Assembly: GCA_017508315.1 (NCBI GenBank)
Contig: JAFVZE010000172.1
Location: 1-24,273, forward strand
Direction of reading: 5' to 3'
Length of the DNA: 24,273 bases
Origin: Kiritimatiellia bacterium
GTDB taxonomy: Bacteria; Verrucomicrobiota; Kiritimatiellia; RFP12; UBA1067
Shown here: one piece after another, positions 1 to 8,277 of the stretch
Layout of the letters: every line of letters starts with the position of its first letter
Numbering within the stretch: position 1 is the first letter of the stretch
The notes under the pieces: generated by a model
Databases searched by the model: none
What the model saw: only the letters and a program-made list of their open reading frames with translations
Told to the model about the DNA's origin: nothing
Program-made: the position numbers and the translations under genes

Positions 1-1213
1 ACCGTGCCGAAACGGCAGCATAGGCGCGCTCCGAGACAATCCTCATCCGTTCGTCCGCGGCTGAAAGAACCATCACGCGGTAGTTCTCGCCGCCGGGAGC
101 GACCTTGACGACGGCATGCCCGGCAAAAGGCACAACCGAAGACATGAAAGCGCGATCCCGGTAGAGCCTGCGTTTTTCCCCGGGGAAGCATCCGAAATAA
201 ATGTCCCGCTCGCCGGGATAGAGTTCACGCGAAGCCATTATCGACAGGTTGCGGTCATCGATCTGGTTGGGACTCCAGCTGCTGCTCAAAATGACGCGCG
301 GACGCACCGCCCTGACGAACGGCGCCTGCATAGCGGCCCGGAAAGAATGATGATTCGCTTTGCAGACGTCGACAGGCCCCGTGACTCTGCCGACAAGACC
401 TTCGTAGCAGTATTCGGTGCCGTCCGCGGCGGTAAACGTCTTTTCAAGATCGCCGCCGGAATAATACGTGAAATTCCCGTAGCGGATGCGGACAGCCGCG
501 GAAAGCATGTTCTCCTCCAGCCGTTTCGCGCCCGTCGCTTTGACGTGCTCTGCGGCGCAGTCGCGCACTCCGTCTTTCCCGTCCCAGACGACGCCGTTGG
601 CGGCGATGTTGCGCACCTCGAAATCCGAGGAGTACCGCCCCTCGCCGTCGTGGAGAAGTTTTATCTGGTCGTTGCGCCCGACGGTAAACTCGCATTCCCG
701 CAGACCGTTGCCGCGCGCTCCGTCAAGCCAAGCCATCACCTTTTCATAATCGCCTTCGGAGGCATCGGTCGAATAGTTGCGCCGGCGAGGAAACTGGTGG
801 TCGAAAAAGCGGCCGAAACGGAAACGCTCCGCCAGAAACGGAAATTCGCTTATGTGATCGGAATGCCAGTGCGAAGCCATGACATAATCGATATCTTTCT
901 TTTCGATCAGCCTGGCGATATACCTGGCGACCCACTCCCCGCCGCGTCTGGAGCCGTCCGGACACGGAGGAATGGCCGCTACGTAGTCCGGCCTGCGTTT
1001 CGCTTCGTGGCCGCAGTCGAGCAGCATCGTCGTGCCGTCGGGAAATATGAAAAAAGTCTGCTCTCCGGTTCCGGTATGGATGAGATGAATATCAAACTCG
1101 CCCGGTTTCCAGCCCGGATACTTTCTCCCCGGCGTCCCGTCCGCCAAAGCCCTTCCTGCGGCCATTCCCGCGAAGGCGGCCAGCGAAGTCGATATAAAAC
1201 CTCTGCGAGTCAT
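1..1213 (-). CDS. Exported metallo-beta-lactamase-fold hydrolase, ComEC/Rec2-like (3' end cut off by window)
   Basis: Reading from the ATG at 1213, about 404 codons stay open to the window edge with no stop, so the C-terminus is missing. A GGAGG lies 8 bases before the ATG. The N-terminus MTRRGFISTSLAAFAGMAAG looks like a Tat or Sec signal with a twin arginine, so the protein should be exported. The metal-binding HxHxDH motif is at residues 115-120 (HWHSDH), and a later CKANHHS segment probably supplies another metal histidine. An early LLDCGH strand fits the fold. In this family such proteins are hydrolases related to the C-terminal domain of the DNA-uptake protein ComEC, but the substrate here is unknown. 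It follows the large glycosidase-like gene by 21 bases and is probably co-transcribed with it. A role in handling carbohydrate or phosphodiester breakdown products is only a guess. Confidence 0.85.
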   Translation of the reverse strand, partial: MTRRGFISTSLAAFAGMAAGRALADGTPGRKYPGWKPGEFDIHLIHTGTGEQTFFIFPDGTTMLLDCGHEAKRRPDYVAAIPPCPDGSRRGGEWVARYIARLIEKKDIDYVMASHWHSDHISEFPFLAERFRFGRFFDHQFPRRRNYSTDASEGDYEKVMAWLDGARGNGLRECEFTVGRNDQIKLLHDGEGRYSSDFEVRNIAANGVVWDGKDGVRDCAAEHVKATGAKRLEENMLSAAVRIRYGNFTYYSGGDLEKTFTAADGTEYCYEGLVGRVTGPVDVCKANHHSFRAAMQAPFVRAVRPRVILSSSWSPNQIDDRNLSIMASRELYPGERDIYFGCFPGEKRRLYRDRAFMSSVVPFAGHAVVKVAPGGENYRVMVLSAADERMRIVSERAYAAVSAR

Positions 1214-1234
1214 GTCTTTTCCTCCAGTAAAAAT

Positions 1235-3886
1235 TCATTTCGCCTTGAAGTCATAGAAGAAATTGCGGCCTTCGCAGGCGATTACGCCGGCCCTGAACGT
1301 GTCGGGGATGCGCTCGTCGGAGTGCAGCAGGGAGAAACCGCCGCACGTTACCGCCATCTCCTTGAAGCCCTTGGCGTTCCGCCAGACTTTCACCTTGAGA
1401 TCGTATTTGACGTTCGCCTTGTAATACGACTGCGGCGGAAGCTCCAGCGCGGCGGCCTTGTACCATTTCTGCACGCCGCCTTCGAAATAGTGGTACCAGA
1501 GATTTATGCCGCGGTCGTAGAGGCAGACCTCCCAATGGTCGCGGAATTCCGCCGCCCCGCACGCGCTCTTCCCCATCTCGGGGGCGATCACGACGATCGG
1601 CGCCATCCGGTAGTCGAACATCACGGTCGAAGAAACCGTCGTTCCCAGCGGAAAGACATTTTTGTGCATCAGCGCCGCGTAGACGTCGGAATGGTGTTTC
1701 CTGTAGATCTGTTCGCCGGGGAGATCCGGGCAGCGGTTGACGATGCATCCGTCAAGCTGGTCGAATTCCCCGAGATAATCCCAGCGCCAGCTCTTGGCCG
1801 GAACGAAGTCGGCGGCGTTCCATCCGCCGCGGGCGAAAGAAACCTCGACCGGCGAGGTTTCCGGTTTTTCCCTGACAAGCGCGATCGAGCGGACCGCCGG
1901 ATATTCGGCGCCCTTCTTGCCGATGGTCACGCTGCGCCAGCCGTCCTCCGTCTTCTCGACCATGGAATATTCCCGCGCGCCCGACGGATCGAGCGCGACT
2001 TCGATCTTCGCCCCGGGAATATCGCGGAACTTCACCGTCACCGTGCCGTTCGGGAACACGGGATTGCCGCAGCGGCGCATTATCCTCCCGCCGACCGTTT
2101 CCGCGTGCGCGCCGTGCATCGCCCGCAAAACCCGCCCGTCGTCGTAAATGCCGCCGACGACGACGAAATCGGCGACCTCGCCCCGCGCGGACAGTTCCCT
2201 GCGGATCTTCCGCTCGGCGCGATACTCTTCGAGCAGCGCCCTGCAGGCATGCCTCAGACCGATGTGGTATACGCGGTCGTAATTGGAGCCGCAGACGTTG
2301 AAGTAGGAACCCGCCCCCGTATAATCGTCGTCGACGTCGGTCATGCGGGACTCGATCTTTTTCACCGCCTCCGTCACCGCCGCCTCCAGCCGCCACGGAC
2401 GGTCGAGCTGCGCGGCCATATCCTCGAAATAGGCGACCACGCATCCGGTGAACGCCTCAAGCACCTCGCCGGCCGTAACCGCGACCGACCAGGCCCGCTC
2501 GATGCGCTCATATTCTTTTGCGGGAAGATCCCCCTTGAGCGAACGGACCTTCGCGAGTCCCGCGCGGGTAGCCGCCAGCCCCCTCGCCTTTTCCTCGAGA
2601 ATCTGCCGGTGGGACGGCGCCTTCTGCCAATGCAGGATGCTCCAGCTCCCCGCGCCCATGGAAAGATCCGCGCCTTCCCGATAGACTCCGAAAATGCCGC
2701 AGGCCTTCAGAATCTTCATGTTCGGCTTCAGCGGGAAAGAGTGGAACACCAGATTGGACGCGACGTAATGGATGTCGCGCACCATCGCAAGTTCGGTCTT
2801 TTCGAGCGCGGCCATCTCCGAAGCCGCCCTGCCGTAATGCTTCGCCGCGTATTCGCCGTAGATCATATCGGCGGTGGCGCCGGGATCGCGGATGAAGCGC
2901 ATGTAGGCGTAGAGGTTGATCTCGTGAGCGGAATCGAAAATGGAATTGCCGACGCGGTCGATTCTGATGGTGTAACGGTCTACATCCTCCTCGCGCGCGC
3001 TTTCGACATATTCGCGGATCCGTTCCACCTGCGCGGCGGGAAGATAGCCGGCGCCGAGATACTCGCCGAGCGCATCGCATTCCGCGCCGAGCGTCAGCGG
3101 CGGATTTTTCTTAAGAAAAGGATTCTTCGGCAGCCACGGCACGAAATCGGCTTCGGTCACTTTCGTTTCGATCTCGAAGGCGTGATCCTTCGCCGCGGCC
3201 ACGGCTCCGGCGATGATGTCCTCGTAATCCTTGCGGATCGAACCGAACGAACGCAGGATGAAGCGCTTGCCGCGCTTGGCGTGCTCCTCCGCGAAAATGC
3301 GCACCAGCGCCTCCACCACTTTCGCCGGCGGATAACGCTCGGGCTTTGAATTGTGGATCACCGAAAAATCGGCCTCGGTGAGCGTGAGCACGATGCCGTC
3401 AAGAGCCGGCACGTACCTGAAGGCTTCGCCGATCTTGAACCGCAGATAATCCTGATACGTCTTCCCGAGCAGATCGAACTCGCCGTCCTCGTCCAGAAGC
3501 CCCGGAAGATCCTCAAGCAGTCCATCGGGGATGAAAATCTCGCGATGCCAGTAATAAAGCGGCTTGCCGACCGAATGGGCGATGTCGACGACGGCGTTGA
3601 GCTCCCGCCGGGCTTTCTCCACCGCCGAAGGATCCACTTTCGAATGCGACTTCGCATAAGGCTCGAGCATCGAAAGCCCGTTGATGCCTCCGTACGGAGA
3701 ATGGCAGTCGCCGCAGACCTCGAAGGAATCCACGCCGCCGTATTCGACCGATTTCGCCGCCACGCGCCTCATATATCCGACGTCTATGCCCGTCGGATGC
3801 ATGATCGACCAGGAAATCTCCGACTTCGGCGCGGAACTTGCGGCGGCGGCGACCAGCATCGCCGCCGGCAGAAGAATGTTTTTCAT
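1235..3886 (-). CDS. Large exported TIM-barrel protein, glycoside-hydrolase-like (GH67/DUF4838-style), family unassigned
   Basis: I chose the ATG at 3886 (883 residues). It starts a clean Sec signal, MKNILLPAAMLVAAAASSAP, with AAGG just upstream. The open frame runs further upstream but there it overlaps the preceding gene and reads as nonsense. Residues about 22-350 look like a TIM barrel, with strand-end acidic residues in LTLTEAD (E171) and ETKVTEAD (E245) that could be catalytic. Residues about 320-370 (NLYAYMRFIRDP, then EYAAKHYGRAASEM) resemble the helical region after the barrel in GH67 alpha-glucuronidases and DUF4838 proteins. The last 200 or so residues are aromatic and beta-rich, like a concanavalin-type or carbohydrate-binding domain. 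It lies 17 bases after the ThyX-like gene and 21 before the metallo-beta-lactamase-fold gene. A periplasmic or secreted polysaccharide hydrolase is likely; the family assignment is unsure. Confidence 0.75.
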   Translation of the reverse strand: MKNILLPAAMLVAAAASSAPKSEISWSIMHPTGIDVGYMRRVAAKSVEYGGVDSFEVCGDCHSPYGGINGLSMLEPYAKSHSKVDPSAVEKARRELNAVVDIAHSVGKPLYYWHREIFIPDGLLEDLPGLLDEDGEFDLLGKTYQDYLRFKIGEAFRYVPALDGIVLTLTEADFSVIHNSKPERYPPAKVVEALVRIFAEEHAKRGKRFILRSFGSIRKDYEDIIAGAVAAAKDHAFEIETKVTEADFVPWLPKNPFLKKNPPLTLGAECDALGEYLGAGYLPAAQVERIREYVESAREEDVDRYTIRIDRVGNSIFDSAHEINLYAYMRFIRDPGATADMIYGEYAAKHYGRAASEMAALEKTELAMVRDIHYVASNLVFHSFPLKPNMKILKACGIFGVYREGADLSMGAGSWSILHWQKAPSHRQILEEKARGLAATRAGLAKVRSLKGDLPAKEYERIERAWSVAVTAGEVLEAFTGCVVAYFEDMAAQLDRPWRLEAAVTEAVKKIESRMTDVDDDYTGAGSYFNVCGSNYDRVYHIGLRHACRALLEEYRAERKIRRELSARGEVADFVVVGGIYDDGRVLRAMHGAHAETVGGRIMRRCGNPVFPNGTVTVKFRDIPGAKIEVALDPSGAREYSMVEKTEDGWRSVTIGKKGAEYPAVRSIALVREKPETSPVEVSFARGGWNAADFVPAKSWRWDYLGEFDQLDGCIVNRCPDLPGEQIYRKHHSDVYAALMHKNVFPLGTTVSSTVMFDYRMAPIVVIAPEMGKSACGAAEFRDHWEVCLYDRGINLWYHYFEGGVQKWYKAAALELPPQSYYKANVKYDLKVKVWRNAKGFKEMAVTCGGFSLLHSDERIPDTFRAGVIACEGRNFFYDFKAK

Positions 3887-3903
3887 GCCCACCTTATCCT
3901 TTC

Positions 3904-4461
3904 CTACTTCACTTCGCGGTATCTGGCGAGCGCCGCCTGAAACGCGGGGGTATCGCAATATCCGCAAGGTTTGAACTCGGGGCAGAAGCCGCGATACACA
4001 CATTCCGGCACGCAACATTCGCCGACTTCCGGCTCGTATTTTGAAATTTCGTCCACCACGAGCTTCCACGCCGCGCGGGTTTCCGGCGAAGCCTGCGAGC
4101 AGAGCCGGCGGCGGGAAATGAACATGACCGACTGCGCGTTGGCGAAACATTCGTGCATCACCGGCGCGTCCTGTCGCGCCCCGGTGCGGTCTTCGCCGGT
4201 GCGGTCGGTGCGCTGGGTGGAGACGAAATGCTCGATGCCGAATTTATGCCGGACGAAATGCACCGACACCCAATAGGGGAGATCAAGCCATTTCCAGTTG
4301 AAGCAGAGTTTGCGGATCGGCGAATGTTCGGAAAGAAGTATCCGTTTTTTCCATCTGGACGACGGCTCTTTGGTACCTTCCTCCTGACGGATCGTGGTCC
4401 TTGCGGCATCAGCCACTTCGCGCCATGTGCCGTTGACCTTCATGAATTTTACCGAAGCCAT
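3904..4461 (-). CDS. ThyX-like protein (flavin-dependent thymidylate synthase superfamily), divergent, cysteine-rich C-terminus
   Basis: The start is the ATG at 4461 (185 residues) because GGGAGGTG lies about 4 bases before it. An in-frame ATG 45 bases further upstream has AAAGG abutting it with no spacing. The core SEHSPIRKLCFNWKWLDLPYWVSVHFVRHKFG followed by EHFVSTQRTDR (residues 44-86, with a few residues skipped here) has the layout of ThyX proteins. In those, an RHR-x7-8-S motif binds flavin and dUMP; here it is RHKFGIEHFVSTQR, so the classical motif is altered. SRRRLCSQASPETR (116-129) follows. The tail packs six cysteines into residues 149-169 (C149, C150, C154, C160, C166, C169), which suggests a metal site. 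No thyA or other nucleotide gene is nearby. It may make dTMP or may be a relative with another flavin-dependent methylation role. It sits between a methyltransferase gene and an exported hydrolase gene. Confidence 0.7.
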   Translation of the reverse strand: MASVKFMKVNGTWREVADAARTTIRQEEGTKEPSSRWKKRILLSEHSPIRKLCFNWKWLDLPYWVSVHFVRHKFGIEHFVSTQRTDRTGEDRTGARQDAPVMHECFANAQSVMFISRRRLCSQASPETRAAWKLVVDEISKYEPEVGECCVPECVYRGFCPEFKPCGYCDTPAFQAALARYREVK

Positions 4462-4521
4462 CTTCACCTCCCGCTCTGCCGCTCCTGACGGCGTCTGTGT
4501 TTTCATCCTTTACGCGTCATA

Positions 4522-5736
4522 TCACTCGTAGCGGCGGAAATATTTTGCGAGCATTTCCCCGAAACGGGTTTCCAGCCAGGGCGTCACGCCCCAGTAATCG
4601 CGCAGATTGAGATATTCCCCGACCGGCCCGGGCTGGCCGGGTTTCACGCCGTATTCGCACTTGAGAAGAATGTTGCGGGCCGTCGCTTCGCTGGAAACGA
4701 ACTCCACGACCTGGGTCTTGAACCCGAGAATGCGCATTATCATCGCGCGGAACGAATCGGTGAGAATGTCGCAGAGCCTTTCGCGCAGAATCGACTGGCG
4801 CAGAAGCCCGGAGAAATCGCGCCTGTCGGCGAGCGACTTGTGGAGTTCATGCTGGCAGCACGGCGCCGAAAGGATGAAACGCGCCTTCCATTCGACGCCC
4901 TTGGCGAGCGCCTCGTCGGTCGCCGTATCGCAGGCATGGAGAGAAACGACCATGTCCACCCTGCCGAAGCCGGAGGAATCGGCGCTTTCCAGATCCGACT
5001 CGACGAATTCAAGAGCTTCGGCGTCCATCACCGAGGAAACCTTGCGCGCGGCGGCCACTACGTCGGCGCGGCGGTCGATGCCGATCACGCGCACCTCGGG
5101 AAACGACAGCGAATGCAGGAGATAGAAGTAGAGGCACGCCGTCAGATAAGCCTTGCCGCACCCGCAGTCGACGACCGTGAACGGACGGTCCTGCGGCGGC
5201 TCGAACCCCGAAAGCGTCTCCTTGACCACCTTCAGGAATTCGTTGACCTGATCGTACTTGCCGCGCATCCCTGTTTTAATGCGCCCTTCTCCGTCGGCTA
5301 TGCCCACCGCCTTGAGAAGAGCCGTAGAATCGAAGCTCGTCAGCGGCAGCTTTTTGACGCGGTCGTGCGGCTGCACCAGCGCCACGCGGTCCATCTCCGC
5401 CGAGCGCGAAACCTGAATCCGCCCCTTGCGGGTGACCCGCAGATGCAGATCGCCTTTGGCGGTCATCAGGTGCAGGTCGCGCGCGCCGCGCTGGGCGATG
5501 ATCTCTTCAAGTCCCTGCGCGGCGGCGTTCACGGCGAGGTTCTTGACCTGCACGTGGCCGTCGTCGTTCATCTCCGCCTGAAACTTGCGCTCGCCGCCGA
5601 TTTCCACGGGGCGCATCGAGATTTTGAACTGCCTGCCGTTGCGCCGCACGCTCTGCACAAGCTTCATGAAGCCCTCGCCCAGCACCCGGGCGCGGATTTC
5701 CTCTTTCAGTTTTTCAGGCAGTTCGAACTTATCCAT
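4522..5736 (-). CDS. SAM-dependent methyltransferase, Methyltransf_32-like
   Basis: This 404-residue protein has a class I methyltransferase domain in its second half. Motif I is VVDCGCGKAYLTA (188-200), the second acidic strand is VIGIDRRADVV (217-227), and LHACDTATDEAL (266-277) and APCCQHEL (291-298) are signatures I associate with the PF13679-type family. Residues 1-180 form a charged N-terminal part without a motif I recognise, possibly for substrate binding. The substrate is unknown; relatives are suspected RNA or protein methylases. The ATG at 5736 overlaps the yidC stop by 8 bases, so the two are probably translationally coupled. The two adjacent cysteines in APCCQHEL are seen in many relatives. 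Cytoplasmic, with no signal or membrane segment. Confidence 0.85.
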   Translation of the reverse strand: MDKFELPEKLKEEIRARVLGEGFMKLVQSVRRNGRQFKISMRPVEIGGERKFQAEMNDDGHVQVKNLAVNAAAQGLEEIIAQRGARDLHLMTAKGDLHLRVTRKGRIQVSRSAEMDRVALVQPHDRVKKLPLTSFDSTALLKAVGIADGEGRIKTGMRGKYDQVNEFLKVVKETLSGFEPPQDRPFTVVDCGCGKAYLTACLYFYLLHSLSFPEVRVIGIDRRADVVAAARKVSSVMDAEALEFVESDLESADSSGFGRVDMVVSLHACDTATDEALAKGVEWKARFILSAPCCQHELHKSLADRRDFSGLLRQSILRERLCDILTDSFRAMIMRILGFKTQVVEFVSSEATARNILLKCEYGVKPGQPGPVGEYLNLRDYWGVTPWLETRFGEMLAKYFRRYE

Positions 5737-7444
5737 GGCGGCGCATCTGGCGGGTCTGGGGAGGGTCGATCACTTCGGGAACGAGAACTTCCGTCTTCTT
5801 CGCGCTCGAGCGACGGATGAGCCACATCTGCACGATTGAGAGAATCTGCGACACCGTCCAGTAGAGGCTCAGCGCCGACGGGAAGGAATAGAACATGAAG
5901 AGCATCATTATCGGCATGAAGACGATCATCATCTTCTGCTGCGCCTTGTCGCCGGTCGAAGGCGTGAGCGCAGACTGAAGCGCCATCGTCGCGGCCATGA
6001 AGATCGGCAGAATGTTGAGTCCGCCGAACGGGAACCAGCTCGCGAAAAGACCCTCCGGCTCGGAAAGGTCGCCGATCCACAGAAACGGGGCGTATCTCAA
6101 CTCGACCGCGCTGCGCAGGACGTTGAAAAGCGCGATGAAAACGGGGATCTGCACGAGCATCGGCAGACACGAGCTCATCGGGTTGACTTTCTCGTTACGG
6201 TAGAGCGCCCAGGTCTCCTGCTGCAGACGCTGCGGATTGTCCTTGAACTCGGACTGAATCGCCTTGAGCTTGGGCTGGAGCTCCTGCATCTTCTTCATCC
6301 CCACCGTCGACTTGTGCGTGAGCGGCCAGAAGATGATGCGCACGAGTACGGTCAAAAGAATGATGGCGATGCCGTAGCCGGGCAGACAGTCGTTGAACAG
6401 CCCGAGCAGCCACACCACGCCGTAGCAGATCCAGCGCCACATGCCGAACTCCATCACGTCCTTCATTCCGAGCTTCCACAGAACCGACTGCTTCTTCGGC
6501 CCCACGTAGAAAACGCTCCGGCGTTCGGCTCCGAGCGAAGCGAAGCGCACTTTAGCCGAGATCGACTCGGGGCGGTAGTCGGAAGAACGCATATCCCTCG
6601 CGACCACCGTATCGAAACCGGTGTTGGCGTCGGTCGAGGAAACGAGCGCCGCGGTGAAGAAGCGGTTCTTGAGCGCGATCCACTTCTGCGCTCCGGCACA
6701 GGCGACGTCCACCGTCCACGGCATCCCCGCCGCGCTCGACGAGCCGCTGCATCCGCCCATCCCGCCGACGAGATAGGCCTTTAGCGGAGAATCGCCCTCG
6801 CAGTGGTGGACGACCTTGCCGCCGTCCGGTCCGAGCGTCCAGCTGTCGACGGAAAGCTGATCGTTCTTGCCGGAACCCATCGCGACGGCACCGAGCGAAA
6901 GCGTATTGGCAAGAGGGCCCGGACGGCTGAACTTCTCTTCGTAGACGATTTGGTAATCCTTCTCCAACGTCACCCTGCGCACGGCGTCGGCATTGGCGAA
7001 CACGACGCAGTTGGACCCGAGTTCGCGCACCTCGTAGACGGCGTTTTCCGCCGCCGCGCCGCCGATGGCGCCCAGCGGCGAAGACGAAAAATCGAACTCG
7101 AGAGCTGGATTCGATCCGGATATCTCGCCGCGGTCGCGGGGATATTCCCTGAGCGTCGCCTTTTTCACCACTCCGCCCCGGGTGGAAAGCTCTATCTTCA
7201 ACTGCGAATTCTCGAGAACCAGAATTTTCTCGGAAACTGACGGATCGGCAGGTTTTGCGGGAACGCTTTCGACCGCCGCCGGTTTCGGCGCTTCTGCAGG
7301 CTTCTCCACCGTCGCCGCCGGAGCGTCGGTCGCGGCTGGCGCCGCGGAGGCGGCCGCTTCCCTGCGTTTGCCGGATTCCGTGAATATGTACCCGGCGAGC
7401 AGCGCCGCGAGCACGAAACAGATCAGTTTTTCAGTCTTGTTCAT
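5729..7444 (-). CDS. yidC: Membrane protein insertase YidC (Oxa1 family, Gram-negative type)
   Basis: YidC inserts and folds inner-membrane proteins, alone or with SecYEG. The 571 residues match the Gram-negative form: an N-terminal membrane anchor (CFVLAALLAGYIF, about 9-21), an Ala/Pro-rich linker, a periplasmic beta domain to about residue 330, then the conserved five-helix core. The core shows IILLTVLVRIIFWPLTHKS with its groove arginine, the cytoplasmic hairpin MKKMQELQPKLKAIQSEFKD, and the LPMLVQIPVFIALFNVL helix. A basic tail (RRSSAKK) follows, typical of ribosome contact. It begins 12 bases after yidD and ends inside the methyltransferase start. The usual rpmH-rnpA-yidD-yidC order is intact. 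The large periplasmic domain argues for a two-membrane cell. Confidence 0.97.
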   Translation of the reverse strand: MNKTEKLICFVLAALLAGYIFTESGKRREAAASAAPAATDAPAATVEKPAEAPKPAAVESVPAKPADPSVSEKILVLENSQLKIELSTRGGVVKKATLREYPRDRGEISGSNPALEFDFSSSPLGAIGGAAAENAVYEVRELGSNCVVFANADAVRRVTLEKDYQIVYEEKFSRPGPLANTLSLGAVAMGSGKNDQLSVDSWTLGPDGGKVVHHCEGDSPLKAYLVGGMGGCSGSSSAAGMPWTVDVACAGAQKWIALKNRFFTAALVSSTDANTGFDTVVARDMRSSDYRPESISAKVRFASLGAERRSVFYVGPKKQSVLWKLGMKDVMEFGMWRWICYGVVWLLGLFNDCLPGYGIAIILLTVLVRIIFWPLTHKSTVGMKKMQELQPKLKAIQSEFKDNPQRLQQETWALYRNEKVNPMSSCLPMLVQIPVFIALFNVLRSAVELRYAPFLWIGDLSEPEGLFASWFPFGGLNILPIFMAATMALQSALTPSTGDKAQQKMMIVFMPIMMLFMFYSFPSALSLYWTVSQILSIVQMWLIRRSSAKKTEVLVPEVIDPPQTRQMRRHG

Positions 7445-7456
7445 TTTGTTCCACTT

Positions 7457-7681
7457 TCAACTTTCAAATTCGACGCGCCACTTCCCTTTCGGAGGAACCG
7501 GATCGTATCCGTGCTTTCCGAACGGATGGCATCTTAAGATTCGCCACGCCCCAAGCAGAAACCCCTTGAACGCCCCATGCACCGTCAAAGCCTCTATCAT
7601 GTAATTCGAGCAGCTCGGATGAAACCGGCAGGCACCCCCCATCATCGGCGAAAGCGCGATCTGGTAGCCGCGCACAAGCAT
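7457..7681 (-). CDS. yidD: Membrane protein insertion efficiency factor YidD
   Basis: A 74-residue protein of the YidD family, thought to help YidC insert membrane proteins from the inner face of the membrane. The family core is plain: MLVRGYQIALSP, CRFHPSCSNYMIEAL (residues 18-32), then ILRCHPFGKHGYDPVPP near the end. The three cysteines and the HPF/DPVPP signature are kept. The ATG at 7681 overlaps the rnpA stop codon as TGATG, which points to translational coupling. The open frame continues upstream through rnpA, but that part is a shadow. The length is usual for the family (70-90 residues). Confidence 0.95.
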   Translation of the reverse strand: MLVRGYQIALSPMMGGACRFHPSCSNYMIEALTVHGAFKGFLLGAWRILRCHPFGKHGYDPVPPKGKWRVEFES

Positions 7682-8007
7682 CACGAGCACTTGCCGCACA
7701 TCCACCTCATTTCGCGCATCACATCTTCCGTTTTCTTCCCGCCGATGCCGCTGCGGGCGATGAATATCCACTCGGTATTGGCCGGCATCGCGCCTTCCTT
7801 CACCAGAAGCCGGAACGCCTCGCGCATCAGACGCTTGGCCCGGTTGCGGTCGACCGCATCGTGAAAACTCTTCTTTGAAACGACAACGCCGGCCATTCGG
7901 TCGGCGTCGGGTGACTGCAGATGCCACGCGACAAGGAGACGTCCCTTCACGGAACGTCCCCGGTCGAAGACACGCTTGTACTTCGAGCCGGGGAGTCGAG
8001 TGGACAT
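7681..8007 (-). CDS. rnpA: Ribonuclease P protein component
   Basis: The small basic protein subunit of RNase P, which with the RNA subunit trims the 5' leader from pre-tRNAs. The 108 residues carry the family signature RNRAKRLMREAFR (54-66) plus the N-terminal LPGSKYKRVFDRGRSVKGR and the VVVSKK strand. The ATG at 8007 follows rpmH by 11 bases, and a GAGGACAGGG stretch before it can serve as the ribosome site. It ends in the TGATG overlap with yidD. The rnpB RNA gene is not in this window. Confidence 0.96.
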   Translation of the reverse strand: MSTRLPGSKYKRVFDRGRSVKGRLLVAWHLQSPDADRMAGVVVSKKSFHDAVDRNRAKRLMREAFRLLVKEGAMPANTEWIFIARSGIGGKKTEDVMREMRWMCGKCS

Positions 8008-8018
8008 AAGCCCTGTCC

Positions 8019-8156
8019 TCAGACCTGGGTCAGACGCTTGCGTCCCTTGGCCCTGCGGGCTGCGAGAACCTTACGACCACCCTTGGTCGCCCTGCGTGCG
8101 CGATAGCCGATTTTTCTTTTGCGCTTGATTTTCGACGGCTGCCATGTCATCTTCAT
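8019..8156 (-). CDS. rpmH: Large ribosomal subunit protein bL34
   Basis: A 45-residue, strongly basic ribosomal protein. It matches bL34 along its length: MKMTWQPSKIKRKRKIGYR, then RRATKGGRKVLAARRAKGR and a short tail. The usual family length is 44-46. GGAAG lies about 6 bases before the ATG at 8156, and a sigma70-type promoter is upstream at 8192-8221. It heads the rpmH-rnpA-yidD-yidC group. In many bacteria dnaA and the origin lie next to rpmH, but here the upstream neighbour is a Xer recombinase gene and no DnaA-box cluster is visible. Confidence 0.97.
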   Translation of the reverse strand: MKMTWQPSKIKRKRKIGYRARRATKGGRKVLAARRAKGRKRLTQV

Positions 8157-8191
8157 GATTTTTCTTCCTTTCAACTGAAAATTGAGCGCTT

Positions 8192-8221
8192 ATTATATCA
8201 CAAAAACCCGTCTATGCGCAA
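8192..8221 (-). promoter_or_regulatory. Sigma70-type promoter for the rpmH operon
   Basis: On the minus strand a perfect TATAAT -10 (8197-8192) is preceded by TTGCGC (8221-8216) with an 18-base spacer. Transcription would start near 8185, giving a leader of about 29 bases before rpmH with GGAAG as ribosome site. The xerC stop lies 57 bases upstream of the -35. No other promoter was seen in the following eight genes. Confidence 0.75.
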
Positions 8222-8277
8222 CTGAGCATTGACGCCACAGGGAAGTTGTGCAATTAAAAAAGCGGACAAGGGTGTTT

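Noticed and set aside
116..3349. Plus-strand open frame of 1077 codons
   Set aside because: It lies antisense to two genes with clear signal peptides and, in one, a complete HxHxDH motif. Its own translation is Arg/Ala/His-rich with no motif, signal or ribosome site, as expected from the shadow of GC-rich codons.
3887..4150. 88-codon N-terminal extension of the 883-residue glycosidase-like protein
   Set aside because: It overlaps the ThyX-like gene and gives low-complexity nonsense; the internal ATG at 3886 starts a clean signal peptide.
8239..8277. T-run (TTTTTT) shortly after the xerC stop on the minus strand
   Set aside because: No inverted repeat precedes it, so there is no support for a hairpin terminator.
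8157..8277. Possible replication origin beside rpmH
   Set aside because: The rpmH neighbourhood often holds dnaA and oriC, but no dnaA gene and no cluster of TTATCCACA-like boxes is visible here.
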